Shown one piece after another: positions 1 to 11,900 of a stretch of 64,000 nucleotides of DNA. Within the stretch, counting starts at the first letter, position 1. Each line of letters opens with the position of its first letter. The notes under the pieces are model-generated. The model was not told where the DNA came from. It did not search any database and saw only the letters and a list, made by a program, of their open reading frames with translations. The position numbers and the translations under genes are program-made. Origin of the DNA: Dallia pectoralis (taxonomy: Eukaryota; Chordata; Actinopteri; Esociformes; Umbridae); the NCBI GenBank assembly GCA_029465975.1, contig CM055748.1, forward strand, positions 6,558,825 to 6,622,824, read 5' to 3'.

Positions 1-448
1 CTGGTGGGACATACTTGTTTGAACTTTTGCTACTCTATTACGACTGATCAGAGATGCTTTACGAATTGTCCGGTATCGCTGACCTTTAATTGTAAAAAAA
101 AGACTTTCTTTCTGGAGACGTGACATTTCTCTTCCATGTAGTCTGGTACTTGTCAGCATTGACCAGGAGCAGATTGTGTAGGTTAAATACCACCCTTAAT
201 TGTCAATTATCGTGCAGCAACCCGTGTGGTGATTGGTTAGACCCGTCTCTTGTTGAATTCCAGTCAAATGGCATTTCACCGAGTTAAAATTTGAAAAGCT
301 TCACTTTCGCACGTCTTAAATCACTGTAGTTGCAAATTAGATTTATTTTATTTTTTTAACCATGGATCAGAGTTGTTGGAATATTTTACCTTTTGGGCTG
401 TGTTCATTCGAGAGTACTCTAACCGGGTCTCTCCTCTAACCCGTTTAG

Positions 449-721
449 ATCCTCAAGCTCGGCCCCATAGCAGAGTTTCTGAGGAAAGCTTTGGATCCTC
501 CCACAGAGGAAGCCATCACTCTAGCCATCACCCACTTGATAGACCTCAACGCCCTGGACCGCGAGGAGGCTCTGACGCCATTAGGCTTTCACCTGGCTCG
601 GCTGCCCGTGGAGCCCCACATCGGGAAGCTAATTCTGTTTGGAGCTCTGCTGGGCTGTCTGGACCCTGTCCTCACCATCGCAGCCTCACTCAGCTTCAAA
701 GACCCATTCTTTATACCTCTG
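449..721 (+). CDS. dhx36: DHX36 exon, winged-helix/ratchet region
   Basis: 91 codons in phase 0, starting after the acceptor CCGTTTAG and ending at IPL before the donor GTAATA. It contains NALDREEALTPLG and the conserved stretch around LTIAASLSFKDPF, which is typical of the DEAH helicase C-terminal domain. Confidence 0.93.
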
Positions 722-2516
722 GTAATAGCTCACACAGGCTCATTTTCACCCCCGGGGCCTCTCTTCAGTTTTTTCAATCTTCTCTCTTTCTCGTTCCCAT
801 TTTTGTATGTCACCAACTCCTTCTTTGTCTCTCTCGCTCTCAGGGGAAGGAAAAGCTAGCAGACATGAGAAGAAGAACCCTGTCCAAGGACTCGAAGAGT
901 GACCACCTGACAATTGTTAACGCTTTCTGCGTGAGACTTTCTTTTTCCTCCGTTTCAAACAGTCTCTCGTATCTCCGGCTGTAAAAATAACTAGAAATGT
1001 NNNNNNNNNNNNNNNNNNNNNNNNNNNNNNNNNNNNNNNNNNNNNNNNNNNNNNNNNNNNNNNNNNNNNNNNNNNNNNNNNNNNNNNNNNNNNNNNNNNN
1101 NNNNNNNNNNNNNNNNNNNNNNNNNNNNNNNNNNNNNNNNNNNNNNNNNNNNNNNNNNNNNNNNNNNNNNNNNNNNNNNNNNNNNNNNNNNNNNNNNNNN
1201 NNNNNNNNNNNNNNNNNNNNNNNNNNNNNNNNNNNNNNNNNNNNNNNNNNNNNNNNNNNNNNNNNNNNNNNNNNNNNNNNNNNNNNNNNNNNNNNNNNNN
1301 NNNNNNNNNNNNNNNNNNNNNNNNNNNNNNNNNNNNNNNNNNNNNNNNNNNNNNNNNNNNNNNNNNNNNNNNNNNNNNNNNNNNNNNNNNNNNNNNNNNN
1401 NNNNNNNNNNNNNNNNNNNNNNNNNNNNNNNNNNNNNNNNNNNNNNNNNNNNNNNNNNNNNNNNNNNNNNNNNNNNNNNNNNNNNNNNNNNNNNNNNNNN
1501 GTATCAGAGGATAGAAGCTAGAACCGGCACTGTTTGCGTGGAGAACTGCTGCTTGAAAGGCTCACATGCCGAATAGAGTGAAAGATTGAGGGACATAAAA
1601 GTGGACATAAAGCGAGGGAATAGGGTCCGAGGGAGGGCAGAAAGTGAGGGAATAGGGTCCGAGGGAGGGCAGAAAGTGAGGGAATAGGGTCCGAGGGAGG
1701 GCAGAAAGTGAGGGAATGGGGTCCGAGGGAGGGCAGAAAGTGAGGGAATAGGGTCCGAGGGAGGGCAGAAAGTGAGGGAATAGGGTCCGAGGGTGGGCTG
1801 AAAGTAAGAGAATAGGGATCGAGGGAGGGCAGAAAGTGAGGGAATAGGGTCCGAGGGAGGGCAGAAAGTGAGGGAATAGGGTCCGAGGGAAGGCAGAAAG
1901 TGAGGGAATAGGGTCCGAGGGAGGGCAGAACGGTAGAAAGACATGTGAGGTAATAATGACACTTTTTTTCTTGTCAGATCTTTCTGTACGACTGTACTGA
2001 GGTGTCTCCGTTCTCCTTGCTGTTCTTCGGGGCGACATCACCATTCAGATGGACGAGGAGACCATAGCCGTGGATGAGTGGATCGTCTTCCAGTCCCCGG
2101 CACGCATCGCAAACCTCGTCAAGGTCCGCACACTTGACCTGGAGTTTTATATATGAAAATCAATTATGGCTTAAATACTAAATAATTACAGTGCGTCTTG
2201 TAAAATAAATTGAAACGATTCATTGAGCATTTGTAGAAGTGTGAAAGCCATGTGTTTACTACGGCTGTTTTGCTTTGTCCCGCTGCAGAGTCTAAAGAAG
2301 GAACTGGACTCACTATTGGAAGAGAAGATTCGTAGCCCCGCCCCGGTGGACTGGAGTGACAGCCAATCCAAAGACTGCGCCGTCATCAAGGCCATCATAG
2401 ACCTGATCACCACCCAGGAGAAGCCCAACGTTAACATGGCCAACAGTAGTTGGAGGAACGCTGCCCCCAGAGGACGTCATAGGTATTACAACGATGACAA
2501 CGGTGACGATCGCTGA
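449..2516 (+). CDS. dhx36: DHX36, 3' part of the gene (exons 449-721, 844-930, gap, 1978-2123, 2289-2516)
   Basis: DEAH-box RNA/DNA helicase that unwinds G-quadruplexes and acts on mRNA in nucleus and cytoplasm (family knowledge). The four visible exons match the C-terminal third of vertebrate DHX36: the winged-helix/ratchet part (ALDREEALTPLGFHLARLPV, then LTIAASLSFKDPF), the segment with SDHLTIVNAF, the OB-fold piece LYDCTEVSP...AVDEWIVFQSPARIA, and the C-terminus with KDCAVIKAIIDLI. All visible introns are phase 0 with AG/GT borders. About 130 residues expected between exons 844-930 and 1978-2123 fall in the N gap at 1001-1500 and its flanks. Exon 1978-2123 is 146 nt and has lost one base, so the frame breaks as assembled. 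The C-terminal tail (RGRHRYYNDDNGDDR) differs from the mammalian one. DHX36 rather than DHX9/DHX57 is supported by the near-identical core motifs and by ARHGEF26 as the neighbour. Confidence 0.93.
844..930 (+). CDS. dhx36: DHX36 exon, GKEK...SDHLTIVNAF
   Basis: 29 codons in phase 0 between CTCTCAG and GTGAGA. It follows a very short intron of 122 nt. The exon encodes GKEKLADMRRRTLSKD and SDHLTIVNAF, the conserved segment that follows FKDPF in DEAH helicases. Confidence 0.9.
1001..1500. other. Assembly gap of exactly 500 N
   Basis: Run of N from 1001 to 1500. The round length suggests a placeholder rather than a measured size. By comparison with DHX36 it should hide several exons (roughly 130 residues, from after NAF to before LYDCTEVSP). 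Confidence 0.99.
1611..1932. repeat. Minisatellite, 32-bp unit, about 10 copies, in a DHX36 intron
   Basis: Unit is close to agtgagggaatagggtccga followed by gggagggcagaa. Copies are nearly identical with scattered substitutions (for example a degenerate copy near 1790-1820). Because 32 is not a multiple of 3, all three reverse frames stay open and give spurious Pro/Leu-rich ORFs. The array ends 45 nt before the acceptor of exon 1978-2123. The adjacent assembly gap may be caused by more of this array. Confidence 0.95.
1978..2123 (+). CDS. dhx36: DHX36 exon (OB-fold part) with a 1-nt frame break
   Basis: Starts after TTCTTGTCAG with IFLYDCTEVSPFSLLFFG and ends with ETIAVDEWIVFQSPARIANLVK before GTCCGC. 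The two halves are in different frames. The exon is 146 nt while phase-0 introns on both sides require 147. The missing base is in the G run near 2029-2032, where the family has a Gly-Gly-Asp. This is either a sequencing indel or a real lesion; the intact reading on both sides favours an error. Confidence 0.88.
2289..2516 (+). CDS. dhx36: DHX36 last coding exon
   Basis: 76 codons including TGA, in phase 0 after CCGCTGCAG. It encodes SLKKELDSLLEEKIRSPAPV, then VDWSDSQSKDCAVIKAIIDL, a conserved C-terminal helix pair in DHX36, and a species-specific Arg/Asn/Asp-rich tail. Confidence 0.93.
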   Translation, partial: SLKKELDSLLEEKIRSPAPVDWSDSQSKDCAVIKAIIDLITTQEKPNVNMANSSWRNAAPRGRHRYYNDDNGDDR

Positions 2517-3797
2517 GGCCTGGATACAGTCCCCGGAGCATGCAGGCACAATACATCCATGGGCATTTCCCAAAAAGACAACATATGTTTCACCTTGAAA
2601 ATGTCTTTTGAAATGGTGGCCAGTTGGAGCTTCATCCCAGAACTGGTAATTATTTATTCATAACCAACTGAAGAGTTGATGAGCTTCCATTTGATTGAAT
2701 ATCAACCTAAAAAAGAGAACTGTGAAAAATCGATCTGTGGGTGATTTGCTTTGTATTTCATTTGTTACTAATAATGTGTTATTACCTTCTCGGATATTGC
2801 ACTTTCAGATTTGCAATGAGTTGTCCTTCAATCACATTTTAGGTCATCTTATATCTGAATTGGACCCATTTTAATGTTAGCTTGGCTGGAGAATGACTTT
2901 TTTTTTCAGTTTTTGCTCATAAATCTTCAAGCTAAACTATTGAAGTTGATGTTACTCTGTAAGAATGACATATTCCTGTGTGTGTGAGCACTTCTAAAGT
3001 ATGTGTTATCAAACCTGCACTTAAATATTTACACAGTAGCTCTTTGTCCAATTGTAGAATAGATATTATGTATAGAAAACAACAATTACCAGACTGGTTT
3101 TAGATACTGTGTAAAACCTTTAGCAATTTATACATTTGTCATCTTCGTTGCGAAACAACTGAGTTACAGGCTAATACATTTGCAGTAAATATTGAATATG
3201 CTATGAATTGCAAATGACTACATGTCAATTGTGCAATCAAATATGTCAGTGTTGCAGATTTAATTGTGGATTTAGGCTCCGTTAACCTAGAATTAGTCTT
3301 AACAACTAAGGAACGGGGCACGACAGAGACAGTGTCCTAATGAGAGTCTAAGTATTGTCTTCAACTAATCTACGGATTTGTTGGGAAGCTGGTGTGAACA
3401 CAGGCGTTGCCTTTATGACCAGGTGATTTCAATCACAGAATTAAGCCCCTAAGTATCTGACAGACACATTTTAGAATCAGAAACAAAATATGGGTTTCTG
3501 ATTCTATTGGCTTCAGCCAATTAAAATCCAAGGTTAATTTATTCCATTTGGGTGGTCACACCAGCTACATTCCTAAAATTATGCATTATGCAAATCTCAG
3601 TTACCAGGATGTTGACTTATTGCATCATTACAATTTCTACTGCGGTGACGGGTTTAAAAAACGAATTGAATGCTTAGTGAAACCAAACCAATTCTGTCCC
3701 CTGATCCACACAACAGATGTCTAATTTTACTGAGCAATTCAAAAGATGCTGTACATTAGCATATGAAAACAAACAACCTCAAATACACTAAATAACG
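2517..3797 (+). other. DHX36 3' UTR and the convergent intergenic spacer
   Basis: AT-rich sequence after the DHX36 stop with no coding signal. I found no canonical AATAAA on the + strand before 4655-4660. An ATTAAA lies near 3520. The exact DHX36 transcript end cannot be set from sequence. Confidence 0.5.
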
Positions 3798-3803
3798 TTT
3801 ATT
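3798..3803 (-). terminator. Candidate poly(A) signal AATAAA, distal
   Basis: Reverse complement of tttatt, in the right place to end ARHGEF26 transcripts. A proximal alternative is at 4808-4813. Confidence 0.4.
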
Positions 3804-4807
3804 GACAAGTACAATAGAAGGAATATCCCAACAGTTCAGTCAATAGTAAAGGCGTTGTCATCAATATAAATCTATAGCTGTGGATCATCTACATGTTTTC
3901 AACAGAGTTTGTCTTTAGCTGCATATTTACACACGTTATTTACACACTTGTTTTTTTTCCCTGAGTGCAAATGCAAAGCTTTTAGTCTGGGGTGGGGCGA
4001 GTTATAGAGCAAAGTGGTCTGGCTTGACAAATGGTGTTAGAAATGAAAGCCGACCAGGCCGTTTCATTGCTTCCTTCAGCGATATGAGAAATCATTATGC
4101 ACTTTACAACATGAGTCACGCCAGACATTCGTTTTAAAAAGCCTCGGCTGCCTCTTCCAGTTTTAGAATCGACGACGTCAAACCGATAATTTCTCTCCTC
4201 CCGCACGTCACGGAAATCCTACGAAGGGTATTTTTAAAACGTCTAGCTCCGATGTCAATTTAAAAAAAAAACACCATCAGTCAGCTATCCAGAGTCCACC
4301 CTCACACACCTGTAGGCAGACGTGGGTCTCAGGGACGATAATAGTACAAGCCAATTGTGAACCAACTTCCAGGCACTTGTGCTTTCCTAGAAGAAATGGA
4401 TGTCATCGCTGAATATGTAGGCAAGGACTTTCAACCAGGGGTAAGTGGTGGTCCCAGCTCAAAACCATAACCTCTGCCCCAAATCGAAACTTCAATGTAA
4501 CTTCAGAATAATATAAGGTCCTCCTTCCCATTGATTCAAACAATCACCAATGCATTTTTAATGAGTAAAACTCACTGTGTGATATGAACACATCTCCATA
4601 TGTTGATATAGCCTGAACTGAGGTGGTACAGATAAATGGAATAATTTGACTACCAATAAAAACAATACTACTTGGCAGTAGACGTCAATTGTCATATTTG
4701 AAATCACCATATCTTATCGAACATTCAATTATTCCAGATCGAATGGGCGTTATTGTCACTGACAAAACCTGGATTAAATGGTCAGTGTGGAAAGTGTCAT
4801 TGCTCAG

Positions 4808-4813
4808 TTTATT
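4808..4813 (-). terminator. Candidate poly(A) signal AATAAA, proximal
   Basis: Reverse complement of tttatt, about 975 nt after the ARHGEF26 stop codon. Confidence 0.35.
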
Positions 4814-5788
4814 CGGTCCACTAGATAACATGAAGGATAGAGGCAGATTGAGGAAGTGCTTTGTTTTCTCTCTTCGTAAGCTTAGACTATCATAGTATTC
4901 GCTCTGCCTTGTGGGCTTTTAAGTATAACCTCACAGCACCATAATCCAACCATAGTGAAGCCTGGAAACCGGATACTTTGGCTCCTTACGTTCAGTCTCT
5001 TCATCAGCCAATCACACAGCCTGTACCGCCAATACAGGGAGTCTGAAAACTGTCAGTTCATTTGCACTCTTTGGAACGTCGTCACGATAAAAAAGGCCTA
5101 CTGGCTTGACACACAAGTCTTGATGTATCCATGTAAGTTTCTGTCAATAAGAGCTTCTGTTAAATGGTAAATGGCTGAAATGTCTTCTAGCAAGCCTCTC
5201 AGCCAGCCTTCAGATCAACGGGCCGATGTCCAAGACGAAGGTCCTCCAAACTATGTCACAATCAGAACAAAACGTAGCTCTCCCTTCACACAACACACAA
5301 ACTATTCATTTTCATCACATAATGTGTCAGTGTACAGGTAGTCCGGGAGGAGTCTGTCGCGTTAAACGCAACGTCTCGCGCTGAGTTCTACCTCCCACAA
5401 TAGCGGAGCGGAACGTTTGGCCAGTAGAGCTAGAACACTCGATTTCAGTAAACATCTGATTCCTGCACGCCTTCTAGAACCGACTGTGGCATTAAGGGCA
5501 ACAGACATTTTAAAGAGGTCAACTTGGTGCAAAAACATCATATAGGTAAAAGTCTGAAGATTCCACATGGCTCAGCAGAAAGCGTCAGACAGTGAATGAT
5601 GCGTGTGAACTAACGTTCATTTCAGCGTAGTAAATGGCTCGTCGTGATTTTTAAACAGCAGTGGAATAAGCTTCAACGTTCCTCTGTTGACCAAGGAAGT
5701 CCTTCACTCGAAGCCCCATCGCACATTTGCCAAACCCCCCCAGGCGTGAGGCTCGCTCCATCCTGGTGGCAGATCCCGCCTTCCAAGC

Positions 5789-5931
5789 TCACACATTGGT
5801 CTCCAGCTCCTGGAGGCGGTCCATCCTTTGTACGTTGCGCTCAATGGTGGCCTGGCATGTGATTGGCTGAGCACATTCCGACAAGAACCAACCTCTCTCG
5901 CCATCGCGCAGTCGCTCGCCCTCATACCAGC
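5789..5931 (-). CDS. arhgef26: ARHGEF26 last exon, end of SH3 and PDZ ligand
   Basis: Encodes GWYEGERLRDGERGWFLSEC, then RMDRLQELETNV and stop. The SH3 GW...GW pattern is complete. The final ETNV is identical to mammalian SGEF and fits a class I PDZ ligand; SGEF is known to work with Scribble/Dlg1. The family's Pro after GWF is Leu here (GWFLSEC versus GWFPMEC). Confidence 0.95.
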
Positions 5932-8900
5932 CTGAGGGACGAAGGGAGACGTGGAGTTAGCATTCTGAAAACGCACATTTGTCCAGACACAAATGGAAAT
6001 AGATTGGAGTTCACAAGGCTGCGGTTCCAGAGGGCTGAATGAAAGAGTTTCCTGTTCAAAGCAGGAAGTGAGCCCCTCTGATCCCACTCGCCCAGTTTTA
6101 TTCTGTTTGATGCTTCATTCTGTCTGTTTTGGGATGCCCTTTTACATAAAAGACTGGTGCCGTGGATGAACAGAGATATATTAACATTGACTGTGAGAGC
6201 GTGACTTTGTGTGTGTGTGTGTGTGTACGTCAACAAATGCATGTCTGATCACACAAACACAAATAAACAGCTTTCAATTATATCAGCGGTTCGCCAGGAA
6301 AAGAGACAAATTAGAGAGACAAATTAGAAGAGGAAAGAGAGGAAGGCAAGAACAGATACGAAAGAGAGTCACAGGAAAATAAAAAGCCAGAGAAAGTCGT
6401 TGAAATGTAATAGCTAGGATAAGATATAAAAATGCAATTGAGACAGACGGACCGAGAGACAGACGGACCGAGAGACAGACGGACCGAGATAGAGACAGGG
6501 AGCTGAGAACCTCTGTTAAACATCCTACCATCTTCCACGGTCTGTGACACGAGGACCACGTCGGCCGTTTGCAGTGAGAGTTCGTCGGGCTGCTTGGCTG
6601 TATACGTCCTCGTCACCTCCACCTGCATGGCATCTGAAACAACAGCAGCAGGTTTACAACCCTAACCCCCAGACACAACACGTCTACATCCTGGGTTTCA
6701 AAGTAATAAAATAGTTCTGGCGTTTGGCTTGGTGGGAGTTAACCGGCGCCGAAGCACTGTAGCACATCAAATGTTTAACCTATTGAACCGATATTCCTCT
6801 TAGGAAATTTGATTAAATGTTGATCGAGAATTAGTACCGGCACTCATATTGAGGATGGATGTTTTATATTAAACCTCCTATATGAATGACTGATTTGTGT
6901 ACAATGAAGGATTTTATTTGCCATCAAAAGCTTTCTGAGGTGCAAATGGACATAGACGACTGCATAATACCAAACATGAATATGTAAATAGATGCACAAA
7001 GACCTGACAACATCCACCTTAGAATCAGAGCTGTACAACCATTCAGGTTGTAACTCCTAAATCCCTGAGATTTGGAATGTATTCTACAACTCGGCCACAA
7101 GGTGGTGCTGCATGCCTACATGTGAGCACTAAAGACTGTGTGATAGTAGGCTGTGTGAATGCTGAACTCACTGGTTCTGTCCTGGTCCTTCTTCTCATTG
7201 CTGCTCTGATCCAGGGCACTGATCCAGCGAGCTCGCTCATTCCTGTAAAACAACCCACGCATGAAAAACGTTTTTTACACCCTTCTTAGACATTAAAAGC
7301 CATGCAGATGAATTCTGATACGGCTTATATTGAGATTTCCAGGTAGCCTTCCTGGAAATTGCTCTAGTTTCTCTTTCACTTCAGCTGATATCCTCAGTCA
7401 GCGGGCCTGTTTAATCAAACAAATGCCACTGAGCTAAATTGCCAACATCCAGAGATCCCGTAGGTGGGCTTAGACTATATCAGCAAGGCAATGGAAATAA
7501 ATGACAACTACTGAACAAGTTAACTTCCGCTGCCACTTGCCGCTTTTCTGCCTGCAACATCCTGCCCTATTCCATACATGCGTTTCGTCTTTTACATAAA
7601 ATATGCAAGAGGTCATTCGAAAATCGGGAAATTCAGTCCAAAGTTCCGTCGACCGGTAATCTGCTCATTGTTTTGGTCAGCTTGTGAACTCACTCTGTCA
7701 GGTCTCGTCGGCTCTCACCCCGATGCTCGGCCGAGAGTGGTTTGAGAAGACGACAGGTTGAATGATTGATTCAGCCGAAACGGGGACAAAGGCTAATTCA
7801 CAGGGAACAGAGACGCTCTTGGTTTCCGGCTACTCTAAGAGCGCATGGGTCAGGTTTCCCCAGGTAACTCTACCTGCCAACTCGCCTGCATACCGACTTC
7901 GCCAAACAGAAGAAAAAGAAAGAAAGGAGACCGACATCGATAGAAAACCGGGGAGGGGTAAGAGAAACGGAGAGAGGTGAATGAAAGAGAGGAGGCGGAG
8001 AGGGGGAGTGCGATTTGAGGAGAAACAACGGGATAGATTGACCAGATGAGTGAGTGACTTAAAAGTTTACACGGGTGGAGGTTTCTGTGTGTGTCCCCAC
8101 CCGGACCAGGGGACAGGATCAGGAGACACGATCAACCCCCACCACCAGGCACAGTGAAAGAAGTCAGTGTGTTGCAATCTGAACATAAGAACTCCCATGA
8201 ATCAAATTTCCTATGCTCCCATATCCTCGGAGTTTCATCTCTGTTTCGCAGATGTCTCTAATGTTTACGCAACTTTATTCCTACAGCAATTGGATTCCTC
8301 AAGGATTTTTGTTATACGCTAATAAAACTGGAGTAGCAATTGACGATCTTCTGGAACACCTTCAGTTGGTGAATACTTTTGACGTTTTCCACAGTCATTC
8401 CACTACACAGTTTCAGGCAGACTCAAAGGTGGTCACAGAAACACTGTAGGTCACCTATACAGACACATTTATACATTCAAGTGGGTTCCCCATGCAGAAT
8501 GCAACGTCTACTGTTCCGAGTTCCCTTCGCCTAGCGATAAACAGGAACCACCATTTCCTTCTTCTACATTCTGTGGTTTTCTGTGGATCGGACTGCCGAA
8601 GGTGGACGGCGTGACCACGAGTTTGTATCCGCCCGCGAAACTGGGACTGTAATCTTCAGGGGCATTCCGTACGGATCGGAAACTAAAACTAAAACCTGAA
8701 ACAGGTTGACCTCAAGTGAACCTGCGTCGAAACAGCGAATGTCATAACACGATTGCTGAGGAGAAGTCAAAGACACTAAGTGTTTCCGTGAGCCAGTGTG
8801 AGGGTGTGTGTGTGTGAGTGAGTGTGGGTGTGAGTGAGTGAGCAATCGAGGGAGCGTATGTGAGTGATTGAGTGTTTTGCGTGGTGTTAAGGTTTCTGTC

Positions 8901-11900
8901 CGAAACTCAGGGCACCACATGGGAATGACAGCTGTTCAGTACTTGCAGTCGAACAAGCATTTTTGCGTGGAACCTACACGCTGAAACACACAGGCGCGCG
9001 CTCTCCCATTTAATGGTTGTGTGTGAAACAGAAAGCACATGCCAATGGTGCCCGGATTAAAACGCTGTTCACGCTCTGTCACGCTAACCGAGTGTGTGTA
9101 CATAAGTATGTGTGTGTGTGTGTGTGTGTGTGTGTATAGCAGGGGTTACTCCTCTTTAAAGCGCCCACAACATCAATTGAATCCCGCCGCCACAATACCA
9201 CCATTCAAAGCCGCGGCCTGCATGCCTAAACTATTAAACCAGTCAACTGAAAGCCTGGAACTAAAGCGGTCTCACGAGGCACGTTTTTCACATTGAGACG
9301 AAACTGGAATGGGCAAAAAAGCTTGTACAAATGATCGGCACCTCACCTCGAAAGTGTTCCGACAGAGATTGTGAAGGGCAACTATATAAGGGCAACCACC
9401 AAAAACCCCCCACAAAAACACAAAACGAGCAAAGTACACAAGCATCACGCCCACAGACGACTGTTACTTAACTAAAACTCCTCCCTCATAAAGTCTGACA
9501 GAGAATCATGACAACCTCTCTCTTGGCTCATCTGCCAGCTCCAAATCACTAACAGGCCATTGCTTTTTGATTGTTTTGTTATCCCTAGTTCTTCATCTTC
9601 CTTCCTTCCTTCCTTCCTTTTTGTCCTCCGTTTGTTTCCCCCTCTTCGCCCCAGACCCCATCCCACCCAACCGCAAGTCAGGAGACAATTCCGGCCGAGA
9701 ATTTCCACAGGATTCCCACTGTTGGGACAATGCAATGTCCAGACTGCGGCTTCAAGGGAAAATGGTAGAAGATCCCAGAAGTCTGTGAATTCCCGTAAAT
9801 CAGGCCAGAGTGGCCCATTAAAGGAACGCACACATTGATGTGAAATAGCATGATCATTAAGATGGTAAGTCGGTGTCTGTTATTCCCTCTGTTGTCCTGC
9901 CAATGCTTTTTTTCAACCTGATGCTCTGTCCCTTTGTCGGTCTGTCTATTTAGTCGAGATGAGCACAGTGAGTCGAATATTTTGGTAACTTTAATGAAGG
10001 TGTTTAATGAAGGTGTTTATAATTTTTTGATTTTTCAGACATTGGACACCATCACACGTGTTTGCTGTTTACACTCGTGAATCAAAGGGTAGTGGTAAAT
10101 CATAGCGTTCTGTTTTCAACGGGATGAAAGTTCAAAAAGATGGAATATTTTTACGTAATTAAAAAAACGCTCAACAGGTAGAATCTAAAGGCGCTTGTGA
10201 GAACAGAAAATGGGGAGTTTGAGTAAATGTACGAAAAAAAAGGTAGAAGCAACCTTAGTAGACGAGGTGCGGGCTAAAGAATACAGAATGAAACAAAATG
10301 ATGAGAAAAAGCTGCACACTCAAAACTCAAATGCATTTAGCTGGCTAGCTTAGCTTCTCTAGACAATTCTCTAGCTTCTAAGTCAATGTTATGTATAGAT
10401 TAAAAAAAACGATTGTCTTCCAGTTCTGCAGTGGAGTTTGTGCATCTACCACACTCCTCCATATAAGAGTACGCTCTTTATCTCACACAGACGGACATTT
10501 TAGATGAAAACAATACCCACACCTTCGCCCGTTCTGCACCAGCGCTTATGTGGTACTGTTTGTTAAAAAAACATGCATTTCGGTCAACCGAATACTATCA
10601 ATATCACATACTATTCAGGTAATAAAATAATGTCCAACGCACATCCCTACTGTCTACACTTGTATGTCAATCCCTCCATTTCTGTCTGTCCATCTGATTG
10701 CCTATCAAAATGCCTGTCTGCCTGTCTCTGTAGTATCCCAACTAGGGATGCACCGAAATGAAAATTCTTGGCCGAAACCGAAAACCGAAAGAGGAAACCA
10801 AGACCGAAAACCGAAACACCGAAATAAATTATGCCAATTATTAGTACTATTGCATTTATGGATATGACTGTGTATTAACTTTACTAAAACCAAGGCATTG
10901 CAATTGTATAAATTAATATTAAAGTTTCAAAGAATAAATCAATTACAAATTATGCAAATATTTTTTAGCACATTGCAACAATGCACAGTATAAAATAAAA
11001 TTCAAACTTAAATGTTTAACTTGACCCCACCCATGTGTACATTAAATAATAATGTACAGGCGGCCTGCAGAAAGGTTTTAACATTAAATGTTCTATCATT
11101 AAAAAAAACAAAGTGCATTTAGGTCAAGTGCATTTAAATTTTTTCTCTGTACTACTACTACAAGAAAGTGCATTCAAAACAAGAGCAACTGCTTAAAGAT
11201 ACAACAATATTTTCTCTGTAGGCCTTCAACATAATAGTGCATCAAAACAAAGGCTGCCATAGCCCATATGTTAACTGTAGAACTTTAACAACAAATGATG
11301 AAGTGCAGAGGATCCGAATAAATCTCACTGAAACGTGTGCTGACAGACTCTAAGAGCGTACTTTTCATTGTTTTCACTCCGTGGTCCTTCTCAACCTCTT
11401 TGCTTAGGAGACGCTTTAGTGCTGCGATTAAAGGAATAACGTCCGCTACAGATGCATCAGAGGAGCTGATCTCTTTGGTTAGCTGCTCAAAGGGGGCAAG
11501 AAGAGAGCTAATGTTCTCTATTAAGACACACTGGTGTGAAGTGAATGTCGCGGGGAGCACGTGGTCTGCGCTATATGCAGCCAAGACTCGCTTTTGCGCA
11601 AAGAGGCTTTGCAACATGTAAAAAGTGCTGTTCCACCGCGTACTCACGTCTTGCCGGAAACCGTTTTATTGGTGTTCCAAACTGATCATGCATAGACTGC
11701 GAGCGGGAATAGGCCAGCTGACACAACATTTCGGCCGTATTGTTTTAAAAGTATTTCGAACATTTTCGGTGGCCGAATATTCGGTGCATCCCTAATCCCA
11801 ACCACAGTTAAGTGTTTTTCAAACTAGAGAAAACACAGCGAGGTCAGAGACGAGGCTCAGACTGACACGTGTACACAAACACAAACACAAACAATTACAG

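Larger units (their letters stand above)
3798..5788 (-). other. arhgef26: ARHGEF26 3' UTR (inferred)
   Basis: Sequence downstream of the ARHGEF26 stop codon. Two reverse-strand AATAAA signals are present, at 4808-4813 and 3798-3803, giving UTRs of about 1.0 or 2.0 kb. No coding signal is seen in the region. The UTR faces the DHX36 3' end tail to tail. Confidence 0.5.

Noticed and set aside
1504..2044. Reverse-strand Pro/Leu-rich ORFs at the left edge
   Set aside because: Made by the 32-bp minisatellite and antisense of a DHX36 exon.
7097..7111. CTCF-like ccacaaggtggtgct
   Set aside because: Two mismatches to the core and inside the ARHGEF26 3' intron region; weaker than the four listed.
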